From CAXMST01 sp963700785 (GTDB taxonomy: Bacteria > Actinomycetota > Thermoleophilia > Solirubrobacterales > 70-9), in the NCBI GenBank assembly GCA_963700785.1, contig CAVOYZ010000008.1, forward strand, positions 219,966 through 283,965: a DNA stretch of 64,000 bases, read 5' to 3'. Positions 9,040 to 16,316 of the stretch are shown piece after piece. Position 1 is the stretch's first letter. Every line of letters begins with the position of its first letter. The position numbers and the translations under genes were made by a program. Under the pieces are notes generated by a model. That model worked only from the letters and a program-made list of their open reading frames with translations, did no database searches and was not told the origin of the DNA.

Positions 9040-9615
9040 TCAGCGCGGCAGGTGACGGTCGGGCATCTGGATCCTGGCCAGGGCCTTGACCGTGAACCAG
9101 AAGAGAGTCCCGGCCACCGCCCCGACCAGCAGCGGGGTCACCGCACCGATCAGGCTGGTCGCCGAGATCAGCGTCAGCGCGGCCCCGACCATGAAGATCG
9201 CCATCACGGCCTGGAAGCCGAGCACGGCCCAGTAGCGGGCTCCCCACATCCCCCAAGCCATCAGTCCGAAGAGGATCGCGGGTGCAAGGAACTGGAAGGC
9301 CCCGGGCCGCTCGCCGTTGACCTCAGCCCCCGCGATCCAGGCGCCCGCGACGAGCAGAGCGATCAGGGCAGAGATCACCGCGCCGATCGTCACCACCAAC
9401 GGGCGCTCACCCTCGGTCAGCGGCTCGAGCGCCTCGCGCGCGAGCTGGTTGCGGACCTCCGAGCGGCTGACCCCTTGGGCGGCAGCCAGCGCGGCGATGT
9501 CCTCGCCGGAGGCCTGCTCGCCGCCGGCCGCCGCGGCCGGGCTCGGCTCATCGCGCCGGGCGGCCCGCCCCTTGCGCTTTCGTCGCGCGCTTCGCTTGCG
9601 CTCCCTGCTGCTCAC
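9040..9615 (-). CDS. Conserved-looking membrane protein of unknown function
   Basis: 191 residues starting with GTG at 9615, 7 bases after the thiE stop. The N-terminus is very basic (SSRERKRSARRKRKGR), followed by an Ala/Gly-rich stretch and a possible short helical segment (ALAAAQGVSRSEVRNQL). Then come four hydrophobic segments, near residues 74-94, 107-122, 128-148 and 152-172. The basic N-terminus probably faces the cytoplasm. I do not recognise a named family. It sits between thiE and lpd, which does not indicate a role. Confidence 0.65.
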   Translation of the reverse strand: MSSRERKRSARRKRKGRAARRDEPSPAAAAGGEQASGEDIAALAAAQGVSRSEVRNQLAREALEPLTEGERPLVVTIGAVISALIALLVAGAWIAGAEVNGERPGAFQFLAPAILFGLMAWGMWGARYWAVLGFQAVMAIFMVGAALTLISATSLIGAVTPLLVGAVAGTLFWFTVKALARIQMPDRHLPR

Positions 9616-9622
9616 CGGGCTC

Positions 9623-10310
9623 TCAGGCCCCCGCCCTCAGCCCGGCTTCGCTCGGGAGCGCTCCGCGCAGGCTCCTCGCTGCCTCGCCGGGAGCCTCGGC
9701 ATTGCGGATCGCGCGGACGACGACGATTCGCTCGGCCCCGGCCGCGACGACCTCGGCGACGTTGGCCGGGGCTACTCCGCCGATCGCGAACCACGGCATC
9801 GCAGCCGGCGTTGCCCGCTCGCGGGCGTATCGCACGTAGTCGAGGCCGGATGCCGCGCGCCCTGGCTTCGTCGGCGTCTCCCACACCGGACCGATGCTGA
9901 CGTAGTCGGGTCGCGCCGGTCCCCGGCGCCGCCAGCGCGGCGTCGAGCTGCTCGGCTCGGTGCGTCGAGAGCCCGACGAGCGACTGATCACCGAGCAGCG
10001 CCCGGGCCTCGTCGACCGCGACGTCGTCCTGCCCGAGATGGACGCCGTCGGCGCCGCATGCCGCGGCCAGCTCCGGGTCGTCGTTGACGATGAACAGCGC
10101 CCGATGCTCGGCTGCGGCCTCGGCGAACAGGCTCGCGGCCGCCCGCAGCGCCCGGGCCGGTGCCAGCTTGTCGCGGAGTTGGATCACGTCGACGCCGCCG
10201 GCCAGCGCCAGGCCGAGCAGCGCATCGAGCTCACCGGGGTCGGCCGCCGCGTCGCAGACGAAGTAGAGCCGGGCGGCGTCGAGCCGCTGTCTCCGGAGCG
10301 CGGGATCCAT
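9623..10310 (-). CDS. thiE: Thiamine-phosphate synthase ThiE (one frameshift)
   Basis: ThiE joins the pyrimidine and thiazole phosphates to give thiamine phosphate. From ATG 10310 the protein shows ARLYFVCDA, GGVDVIQLRDK, ALFIVNDDPELAAACGADGVHLGQDD and LVGLSTH, then after a frameshift near 9915 DYVSIGPVWETPTKPG, WFAIGGVAPANV and IVVVRAI. These are the standard beta-barrel motifs for pyrophosphate and substrate binding. About 228 residues after correction, normal for the family. It is divergent from the riboswitch-controlled thiO-thiS-thiG operon. The 60-base gap 10311-10370 would hold its promoter, but I cannot point to one. Confidence 0.88.
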
Positions 10311-10372
10311 CGATCCACAGGCTAAGCCCCTGACGCCGCCCGGCCCGGCGGGGGTACCATTCATCTGTCAAC

Positions 10373-10464
10373 GGGAGCCCCGCAGCATTCCGGGGCTGAG
10401 AGGGTGGCTGGGGCCGCCGACCGTCCGAACCTGATCCGGGTGATGCCGGCGAAGGGATGCTCCT
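10373..10464 (+). ncRNA. TPP riboswitch (THI element)
   Basis: This stretch carries the two conserved cores of the TPP aptamer in the right order: GGGGCTGAGA around 10392-10401, and GAACCTGATCCGGGTGATGC followed by CGGCGAAGGGA around 10427-10457. The closing P1 helix is visible as GGAGC (10374-10378) pairing with GCTCC (10459-10463). It lies immediately upstream of thiO with a GGAGG ribosome site 17 bases after P1. Control of thiO-thiS-thiG by thiamine pyrophosphate is therefore expected, probably at translation initiation or early termination. No clear terminator hairpin with a U-run is seen. Confidence 0.93.
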
Positions 10465-10492
10465 GCCGCCGCCCACTCGTGGAGGCAGTCGA

Positions 10493-11668
10493 TTGAACCG
10501 AGATCAAAGCGCAGCGACGGGGGAGGAGTTGCCGGCGGGCGTGGAGTTGCTCGTGATCGGCGGTGGGCTGGCCGGACTCGTCTGCGCCTGGCGCGCGGCC
10601 GAGGCTGGCGCGGAGGTGCTCGTCTGCGATGCGCCCGGCCGCCCGGCCGCCGCCGAGGTCGCGGCCGGGATGATCGCGCCGGTCGGTGAGCTGAGCTGGG
10701 GTGAGGAGGCGACCCTGGCGGCGGCGATCGAGGCGTCCCGCCGCTGGCCCGACTTCGCGCGTGAGCTCGAGGCGGCCGCAGGCGAGGCGGTTCCCTATCG
10801 CCGCTGCGGGGCCTTGCACGTGGCGCTCGATCGCGATGAGGCGGCCGAGCTCGAGCGTCGCCACGAGCTGCACGAGCGGCACTCGCTGGCGGCCGAGAGC
10901 TTGCTCGCGAGCGAGTGCAGGCGGCTCGAGCCGGGGCTGGCCACGGCGGTGACAGCCGCGGTCAGCGCTCCGGGCGAGGCCGAGGTCGATCCGCGGGCCC
11001 TGCTCACGGCACTGCGGGCCGCGGCCGGGGCCGCGGGGGTGAAGATCGTCGCCGCCGAGGTGCGTGAGATCGACGCCGCCGGGACCCGTGCCCGGCTCGC
11101 CGACGGCCGCGACGTCGCCGCCGACCGGGTGGCCGTCTGCGCCGGCGCCTGGGCCGGCCAGCAAGACCTGCTGCCGGATGACCGGCGCCTGCCGGTGCGA
11201 CCGGTGAAGGGCGAGATCCTCAGGCTCCGGGCCGCACCGGGGTCGCTGCCCTGCGAGCGGATCGTCGTCGGCGAGCGCTTCTATCTGGTCCCCCGCTTGA
11301 GCGGTGAGGTCGTGCTCGGGGCGAGCAGCGAGGAACGCGGCTTCGACCTCAGGGTCACGGCGGGTGCCGTGCACGAGCTGCTGCGCGAGGCCTATCGCGC
11401 GCTGCCCGAGCTGGCTGAGCTCGAGCTGGTCGAGATGGCGGCAGGGTTGCGGCCGGGCTCGCCCGACAACGCACCGATCATCGGCCTCGTCCCCGGCGAG
11501 CGCAGCGATCCGATCGTCGCCGCCGGCCTCTACAGGAACGGGGTTCTGCTGGCGCCCGTCCTCGCCGCCGCGTTCGACGCCCTGCTCAGCGGCGGCCGGT
11601 TGCCCCCGGAGCTCGCTCCGCTGGCGCCTGACCGCCTCGGCCGGCGCCGGGCGGAGGCGCTGACGTGA
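10493..11668 (+). CDS. thiO: Glycine oxidase ThiO
   Basis: FAD-dependent oxidase that makes the glycine imine (dehydroglycine) used by ThiG to build the thiazole. The N-terminal LLVIGGGLAGLVCAWRAAEAGA is the FAD Rossmann motif and AAGMIAPVGELSW is typical of ThiO. The C-terminal GLRPGSPDNAPIIGLV and AGLYRNGVLLAPVLA close the flavin site. An upstream ATG at 10457 lies inside the riboswitch. I choose TTG 10493 because GGAGG (10481-10485) is 7 bases before it, giving 391 residues. Its end overlaps the thiS start by 4 bases. Thiazole synthesis by ThiO is the aerobic route. Confidence 0.9.
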   Translation: MNRDQSAATGEELPAGVELLVIGGGLAGLVCAWRAAEAGAEVLVCDAPGRPAAAEVAAGMIAPVGELSWGEEATLAAAIEASRRWPDFARELEAAAGEAVPYRRCGALHVALDRDEAAELERRHELHERHSLAAESLLASECRRLEPGLATAVTAAVSAPGEAEVDPRALLTALRAAAGAAGVKIVAAEVREIDAAGTRARLADGRDVAADRVAVCAGAWAGQQDLLPDDRRLPVRPVKGEILRLRAAPGSLPCERIVVGERFYLVPRLSGEVVLGASSEERGFDLRVTAGAVHELLREAYRALPELAELELVEMAAGLRPGSPDNAPIIGLVPGERSDPIVAAGLYRNGVLLAPVLAAAFDALLSGGRLPPELAPLAPDRLGRRRAEALT

Positions 11669-11877
11669 ACGTGATCGTCAACGGCGAGCCGCTCGAGCTG
11701 GCCGACGGCTGCACGGTCAGCGACGCCGCGGCGGAGGTCGGGATCCACCCGTGGGAGCGTGGCGTCGCAGTCGCCCTCGACGGCGAGGTCGTCCCCAGAA
11801 CGCTGCTCGACACGACGGTGCTCAGCGAGGGCCAGCGGGTCGAGATCGTGGCGGCGATCCAGGGCGGTGCGCGGTGA
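11665..11877 (+). CDS. thiS: Sulfur carrier protein ThiS
   Basis: 70-residue ubiquitin-like carrier: MNVIVNGEPLELADGCTV, AVALDGEVVPR, then the C-terminal VEIVAAIQGGAR. ThiS carries sulfur as a thiocarboxylate on its C-terminal Gly and hands it to ThiG. Here two residues (Ala-Arg) follow the Gly-Gly, whereas ThiS normally ends in GG. The extension arises because the reading frame overlaps the thiG start (GTGA). Overlapping spacing with both thiO and thiG argues for tight co-translation. No thiF is seen nearby. Confidence 0.88.
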   Translation: MNVIVNGEPLELADGCTVSDAAAEVGIHPWERGVAVALDGEVVPRTLLDTTVLSEGQRVEIVAAIQGGAR

Positions 11878-12656
11878 GCGTGAACGCGGAGGGCTTCGAG
11901 CTCGGCGGCCGGACCTGGCGCTCGAGGCTGATCGTCGGAACCGGTGGCTTCCGCTCGATGGAAGACCTGGAGCGGGCGTTGATCGCGTCGGGAACCGAGA
12001 TCGTGACCGTCGCGCTGCGGCGGGTCGATGCCCTCACCTCCGACTCGGTCATCGATGTGATCGATCGGCTCGGCCTCTTCGTCCTGCCCAACACCGCCGG
12101 CTGCTACACGGCGCGCGATGCGGTCCGCACCGCCCGCCTCGCCCGCGAGGCCTTCGAGACCGACTGGATCAAGCTCGAGGTGATCGGTGACGATCGCACC
12201 CTGCTCCCCGACGCCGTCGAGCTGGTCGCGGCCGCCGAGGAGCTGATCGCCGACGGGTTCACGGTGCTCCCGTACACGACCGACGACCCGGTGCTTGCCC
12301 GGCGCCTGGAGGAGCTCGGCTGCGCCGCGGTGATGCCGCTCGGCTCGCCGATCGGCTCGGGCGCCGGGATCCGCAACCCCTACAACCTGCGGATCATCGT
12401 CGCTGCCGCATCGGTGCCGGTGATCCTCGACGCCGGGGTCGGCACCGCCTCGGACGCGGCGCTGGCGATGGAGCTGGGCTGCTCCGCGGTGCTGTTGGCG
12501 AGCGCGGTCTCCCGCGCCGAGGACCCGGTGCTGATGGCGAGCGCGATGCGCGCCGCGGTCGAGGCCGGCCACGCCGCCCGCCGCGCGGGCAGGATCCCTG
12601 AGCGGCTGCACGCCGAGGCGTCGACGCCGGCCGAGGGCCTGGCCGATCTCGGCTGA
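11874..12656 (+). CDS. thiG: Thiazole synthase ThiG
   Basis: ThiG condenses deoxyxylulose 5-phosphate, dehydroglycine and ThiS-thiocarboxylate into the thiazole phosphate. The GTG at 11874 overlaps the thiS stop (GTGA) and gives 260 residues. The Schiff-base Lys is at about residue 100 in DWIKLEVIGD. LIVGTGGF, VLPNTAGCYTA, VMPLGSPIGSGAGIRNPYN and VILDAGVGTASDAALAMELG form the phosphate-binding barrel motifs. Length is typical. Last gene of the riboswitch-controlled operon. Confidence 0.95.
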   Translation: MSVNAEGFELGGRTWRSRLIVGTGGFRSMEDLERALIASGTEIVTVALRRVDALTSDSVIDVIDRLGLFVLPNTAGCYTARDAVRTARLAREAFETDWIKLEVIGDDRTLLPDAVELVAAAEELIADGFTVLPYTTDDPVLARRLEELGCAAVMPLGSPIGSGAGIRNPYNLRIIVAAASVPVILDAGVGTASDAALAMELGCSAVLLASAVSRAEDPVLMASAMRAAVEAGHAARRAGRIPERLHAEASTPAEGLADLG

Positions 12657-12659
12657 CCA

Positions 12660-12784
12660 CCCCGGCGAATGAACGGTTGGGTGACCGGTCGCGCCCTGAA
12701 CCGTTCACGCGAGCGAGGCCGCGCCAGCCGACCCCGGGCGAGTGAACCCTCCAGTGACCGATAGCGCCCTGAACCGTTCACGCG
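12660..12784. repeat. Two tandem imperfect copies of a palindromic about 53-base element
   Basis: Copy 1 (12660-12711) and copy 2 (12732-12784) share the frame CCCC-GGCGA-GTGAAC ... AGCGCCCTGAACCGTTCACGCG and match at roughly four of five positions. Each copy starts and ends with an inverted pair: TGAACGGTT with AACCGTTCA in copy 1, GTGAAC with GTTCAC in copy 2. Each could therefore fold into a hairpin or bind a dimeric protein. A 20-base GC-rich spacer separates them. They lie between the thiG stop and the phosphatase start. They could be a regulator site or a dispersed palindromic repeat. Confidence 0.7.
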
Positions 12785-12815
12785 CCGTCGGGGGCGCCGC
12801 ATAGGCTGGTGGGCG

Positions 12816-13409
12816 ATGAGCGGTTCCGAGGTCTGGCTCGCGCGGCACGGGGAGACGGCTTGGAGCCTCGCCAAGCGCCACACCGGGCGGACCGACATCC
12901 CGCTGACCGAGAACGGGGCCAGGCAGGCCCGGGCGCTGGCCCCGGCGCTCGCGGGGCAGGGCTTCGCGAGGGTGCTCTGCAGCCCGCTGCTGCGCGCCAG
13001 GCAGACCTGTGAGGGGGCCGGTCTGTTGAGCGACGCGGAGATCCGCGAGCAGCTGGTCGAGTGGGACTACGGCGACTACGAGGGCATGACGACCGCCGAG
13101 GTCCACGCCGACCACCCCGGCTGGCTGCTCTGGACCGACGGCTGCCCGGGCGGGGAGATGCCCGCCGACGTCGCCGAGCGCGTCGATCCGCTGATCGCCG
13201 AGCTGCGCCCGCTCGAGGGCGACGCGATCATCTTCGCCCACGGCCACCTGCTCCGAGTGCTCGCCGCACGCTGGATCGAGCAACCGCCGCTCGGCGGGCA
13301 GCGCCTCGCGCTCGCCACCGGCACCCTGAGCCGGCTCGGGATCGAGCACGACTACCCCGTGATCCGCGCCTGGAGCGCGGCTGTCGTCCGCGAGTTCGAC
13401 GACGGCTGA
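12816..13409 (+). CDS. Histidine phosphatase superfamily protein (phosphoglycerate-mutase-like)
   Basis: 197 residues. The phospho-acceptor is His11 in the RHG motif (VWLARHGETAWSL). Arg and Glu partners lie in CSPLLRARQTCEGAG and VEWDYGDYEG, and the second catalytic His is in IIFAHGHLLRVLAARW. This is the alpha-ribazole-phosphatase/broad phosphatase type rather than a glycolytic mutase. The substrate cannot be told from sequence. Start ATG 12816, only 31 bases after the palindromic repeats, which may therefore regulate it. The following gap to 13442 shows nothing notable. Confidence 0.88.
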   Translation: MSGSEVWLARHGETAWSLAKRHTGRTDIPLTENGARQARALAPALAGQGFARVLCSPLLRARQTCEGAGLLSDAEIREQLVEWDYGDYEGMTTAEVHADHPGWLLWTDGCPGGEMPADVAERVDPLIAELRPLEGDAIIFAHGHLLRVLAARWIEQPPLGGQRLALATGTLSRLGIEHDYPVIRAWSAAVVREFDDG

Positions 13410-13442
13410 ATCGTTCCGGGCCAGGCCGGTGTCGGAGTGACG

Positions 13443-14394
13443 ATGCAGGATGCGAACGGCGCGCAGGACAACGGCACCGGCGGAGGCCGGCTGCCCGGCT
13501 TCGGCCCGACCACCTCGATCTGCCCTGACTGCAAGACCGCGCTGCCCCCGGCTCGCGCGCGACCCCCGCTTCGCGCCGGCGCTGGCCGAGATCGGCGTCC
13601 ACGTCTACATGCAGTTCGACGGCTTCAAGGACTCGACCCATCTCGAGATCAGGGGACGCCGGCTGCAGGACGAGAAGCTACGGGCGCTCGACGCCTGCGC
13701 CGAGCACGGTGTCGGCGTCTCGCTGGCGGCCGCGATCGAGCGCCGGATCAACGAGGACGAGTGCGGTGAGATCGTCCGCTTCGGGGTCGGCCATCCGGCT
13801 GTCACCGGCGTCTTCTTTCAGCCCGTCACCCACTCCGGCCGCTTCCGCGACGACGCAGACCCGCTCGAGAAGCTGACCAACTCGGACGTGATCGAGCTGA
13901 TCTCGGAGCAGCTGCCGGAGTGGTTCGAGCCGTCCGACTTCGTGCCCGTCCCCTGCTGCTCTCCGTCCTGCCGCTCGGCGACCTTCGCGCTCTACGACGG
14001 CGAGGACCTGATCCCCCTGCCGCGCCTCGTCGACGTCGACGACTACCTCGACTACGTCACCAATCGCGCGGTTCCGGATCTCGACGTCAAGCGGGCGCTC
14101 GAGGGCCTCTGGTCGGCGAAGGCCGCCGGCGGGACCGCGCCGACCGCCGAACGGCTCGACTGCGTCGCCTGCGCCGTCGGCCTGCCGATCGAGCTGCAGG
14201 AGGTCGCGACGCGCGGCTTCATGATCGCGGTCCAGGACTTCCAGGATCCGTACACGCTCGACGTCGAGAAGCTGAAGAAGTGCTGCGTCTCCGAGATCAC
14301 CCCGGACGGCCGGATCATCCCCTTCTGCGCCTACAACTCGGTCGGCTACCGGGAGCAGGTCCGCGAGCTGCGGGGCGGCGCGGTGACCGCATGA
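13443..14394 (+). pseudogene. Tes-like radical SAM protein lacking its radical SAM core (internal deletion)
   Basis: The N-terminus from ATG 13443 (GFGPTTSICPDCKTALP) carries the first zinc/iron-type Cys pair of large radical SAM proteins of the tetraether-synthase/MJ0619-like group. At about 13553 it jumps, with a frame change, straight into LARDPRFAPALAEIGVHVYM, a segment that normally lies about 150 residues further on. From there to TGA 14392-14394 the C-terminal half is intact: QFDGFKDSTHLEIRG, FFQPVTHSGRF, DFVPVPCCSPSCRSATFAL, KKCCVSEITPDGRIIPFCAY. The CxxxCxxC cluster motif is entirely missing, so the product cannot be an active radical SAM enzyme as written. A real deletion or an assembly collapse are both possible. 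The stop overlaps the next methyltransferase (ATGA). Confidence 0.75.
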
Positions 14395-15263
14395 GCCCGC
14401 TTCCCGACGCCGCTGATCTCGATCCCTCGGCCCTGTCCGAGATCGCCGCCGGGCTCGAGGCCGGCGATCTCAAGGGCTGCTGCGCGACGGTCTACGAGCA
14501 TCCGGCGGTGCGCTGGCTGCTCGGCGACGAGCTGCACCCCGGCGGCGAGGACCTGACCCGCCGAATGCTCGATCTGGCTGCTGTCGGGCGCGCCGACCGC
14601 GTTCTCGACGTCGCTTCGGGCGCCGGGACCACGGCGCTGCTCGCCGCGCGCGAGCGCGGCTGCGAGGTCGTCGGGCTCGAGTACGGCGCCGCGGCAGTGG
14701 CCGGGGCGCGGGCGGATGCGGAGGCCGCCGGCTCGGCCGATGCAGTGAGCTTCGTCGAGGGGGACGCCGAGCGGCTGCCGTTCGGAGACGCGTCCTTCGA
14801 CGTCGCGATCTGCGAGTGCGCGCTCTGCACGTTCACCGACAAGACAACGGCCGTCGCCGAGATGCGGCGCGTGCTGCGGCCGGGTGGGCGGCTCGCGATC
14901 AGCGATGTGGTCGCCGACCACTCCCGCCTGCCGGAGGGCTTGCGGGGAGCGGTCGCGACGATCGCCTGCGTCGGTTCGGCGCTGCCCGAGGACGGGTACC
15001 GGGAGCTGCTCGAAGGTTCGGGCTTCGAGCTCGAAGCGGTCGAGCATGCGGGGCAGGAGGTCGCGCGAATGACGGAGCGGGTTCGGACCCGGCTGCGCGG
15101 GGCCAGATTGCTTGGCTTCGACGGCCTGATACCGATCGAGGGCGGCCTGCCGGAGGCGATCGCCCTCGCCGGCGAGGCGCGCTCGGCGGTCGCCTCCGGA
15201 ACGCTCGGCTACGCGGTGTTCATCGCCAGGCTCGCGGACGATCCCGCCGGCCGGTCCGCCTAG
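14391..15263 (+). CDS. Class I SAM-dependent methyltransferase, ArsM/UbiE-like, paired with radical SAM gene
   Basis: 290 residues from ATG 14391, which overlaps the radical SAM stop. SAM-binding motif I is VLDVASGAGTTALLAA, the acidic residue is in VVGLEYG, and VEGDAERLPFGDASFDVAIC and LRPGGRLAISDVV are motifs II-III. An N-terminal DLKGCCATVYEHPAVRWLLG and a central CECALCTF place several Cys near the active site, as in arsenite-methyltransferase-like proteins. The conserved pairing with a Tes-like radical SAM gene suggests a shared lipid or metalloid substrate, but the substrate is unknown. The frame is open upstream but only over the radical SAM gene. Confidence 0.8.
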   Translation: MSPLPDAADLDPSALSEIAAGLEAGDLKGCCATVYEHPAVRWLLGDELHPGGEDLTRRMLDLAAVGRADRVLDVASGAGTTALLAARERGCEVVGLEYGAAAVAGARADAEAAGSADAVSFVEGDAERLPFGDASFDVAICECALCTFTDKTTAVAEMRRVLRPGGRLAISDVVADHSRLPEGLRGAVATIACVGSALPEDGYRELLEGSGFELEAVEHAGQEVARMTERVRTRLRGARLLGFDGLIPIEGGLPEAIALAGEARSAVASGTLGYAVFIARLADDPAGRSA

Positions 15264-15295
15264 CGGCCGCGCGGGCGATCGAGCGCCGCAAACCA

Positions 15296-15477
15296 CACAG
15301 CCTGTCCACAGGCAGTCGCCGCCGGTCCGGTCGCGCTCGATCATCGCGGTTCGGGCGCCGAGCCCGGCGGCGGTCATCGCCGCGAACGCCCGGTCGTCCC
15401 GCCGCCGATCGCGATCAGGTCGTGGCGTCCGCTCATCGCGGTCGCTTGCTGCGCTGCTCGGGCACGACGACGGTCAT
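15296..15477 (-). pseudogene. Relic of a two-gene junction: tail of an unknown gene plus head of a flavoprotein disulfide reductase
   Basis: On the minus strand a tiny frame (15477-15433, ending EQRSKRPR) overlaps by ATGA with an ATG at 15436 that begins MSGRHDLIAIGGGTTG. After a frameshift near 15380 it continues AAGLGARTAMIERDRTGGDC and LWTGCV. This is the FAD motif and the CLWTGC redox site of mercuric-reductase-like pyridine nucleotide disulfide oxidoreductases. Homology stops abruptly at about 15296, where such proteins continue PSKAL. Only about 47 of roughly 460 residues remain, so it is non-functional. Confidence 0.65.
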
Positions 15478-15546
15478 TCCCTGACAACGTAAACGAGCGT
15501 CGAAGCAGCGGCGTCCAGGCCGCGCGGGATGCGCAATGATCGAGGC

Positions 15547-15621
15547 GCCCCCGTGGCGTAACTGGTTAACGCGCACGCCTTTTAAGCGTTGAGATTGTGG
15601 GTTCGAGTCCCACCGGGGGCA
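15547..15621 (+). tRNA. tRNA-Lys (anticodon TTT)
   Basis: A 75-base cloverleaf. Acceptor GCCCCCG (15547-15553) pairs with CGGGGGC (15614-15620), discriminator A at 15621. The D-arm holds GCGTAACTGGTTAACGC. The anticodon stem ACGC/GCGT encloses the loop CTTTTAA with anticodon TTT. The T-arm is TGTGGGTTCGAGTCCCA. The 3' CCA is not encoded. No promoter is evident in 15478-15546. Confidence 0.95.
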
Positions 15622-15633
15622 CTCGATCTCCGC

Positions 15634-16302
15634 TCAGTCCGGGACGACCGCGCCGCTCAGCTCGACGAGCTCTCCCGCCTCGACCGGCGCGGCTCGGATC
15701 ACCGAGCCGCGACCCTGGTGGACCTCGATCGGGCGGCCGAGCTTCGCACAGAGCCGGATCGCGGCCGCCCCGGTCGCCTCGTCCTCGGGAATGCCGGCCT
15801 CGGAGACGAAGCAGCGGGCCCGGATCAGGCCCGCGGGCTGATCGGTCCAGGCCCAGCAGTAGCGCCAGCCCGGCCCGCCCGGGCTGAGCGCCTCGACCTC
15901 GGCCGCCGACCGGTACTCGATCAGCTCGAACGGCGGGCACCACTCGGCCTTGGCCCGCGCCGCGGTGCGGTCGTCCCCGTGCTCGATCGCCACTCGGCCG
16001 GCCGGGGTCAGCAGGGCGTCGGCGGGATACCCCTCCCTGGCGAGCAGCCAGCCGGTGCCGACCACCGGATGACCGGCAAACGGCAGCTCGACCTCCGGGG
16101 TGAAGATCCGCACCCGGCCGGTCTGCGGGTCGTCGACGAAGACGGTCTCCGAATAGCCGAGGAACCGGGCCAGGGCCTGGCGGTCGTCCTCGGCGACGGC
16201 CGGTCCGTCGATCACGACTCCGAGCCTGTTTCCCCCGGCACCGCGAGCGCCGCAGAAGACGCGCAGGACCGTGACCTCGAGGTCGACGTTGATCCCCCGC
16301 AC
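15634..16302 (-). CDS. PhzF family isomerase-like protein
   Basis: 222 residues from a GTG at 16302, chosen because no ATG begins the conserved part and because it lies 14 bases after the purH stop. VTVLRVFCGARGAGGNRLGV is the PhzF N-terminal motif, VELPFAGHPVVGTGWLLA is the central conserved loop, and CFVSEAGIPEDEATGAAAIRL is the C-terminal signature. PhzF-like proteins form a duplicated diaminopimelate-epimerase fold and isomerise or epimerise small metabolites. At 222 residues this one is shorter than the usual 260-290. The substrate is unknown and there are no phenazine genes nearby. Last gene of the purL-F-N-H run. Confidence 0.8.
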   Translation of the reverse strand: MRGINVDLEVTVLRVFCGARGAGGNRLGVVIDGPAVAEDDRQALARFLGYSETVFVDDPQTGRVRIFTPEVELPFAGHPVVGTGWLLAREGYPADALLTPAGRVAIEHGDDRTAARAKAEWCPPFELIEYRSAAEVEALSPGGPGWRYCWAWTDQPAGLIRARCFVSEAGIPEDEATGAAAIRLCAKLGRPIEVHQGRGSVIRAAPVEAGELVELSGAVVPD

Positions 16303-16316
16303 CGCGGCGCGGCCCC

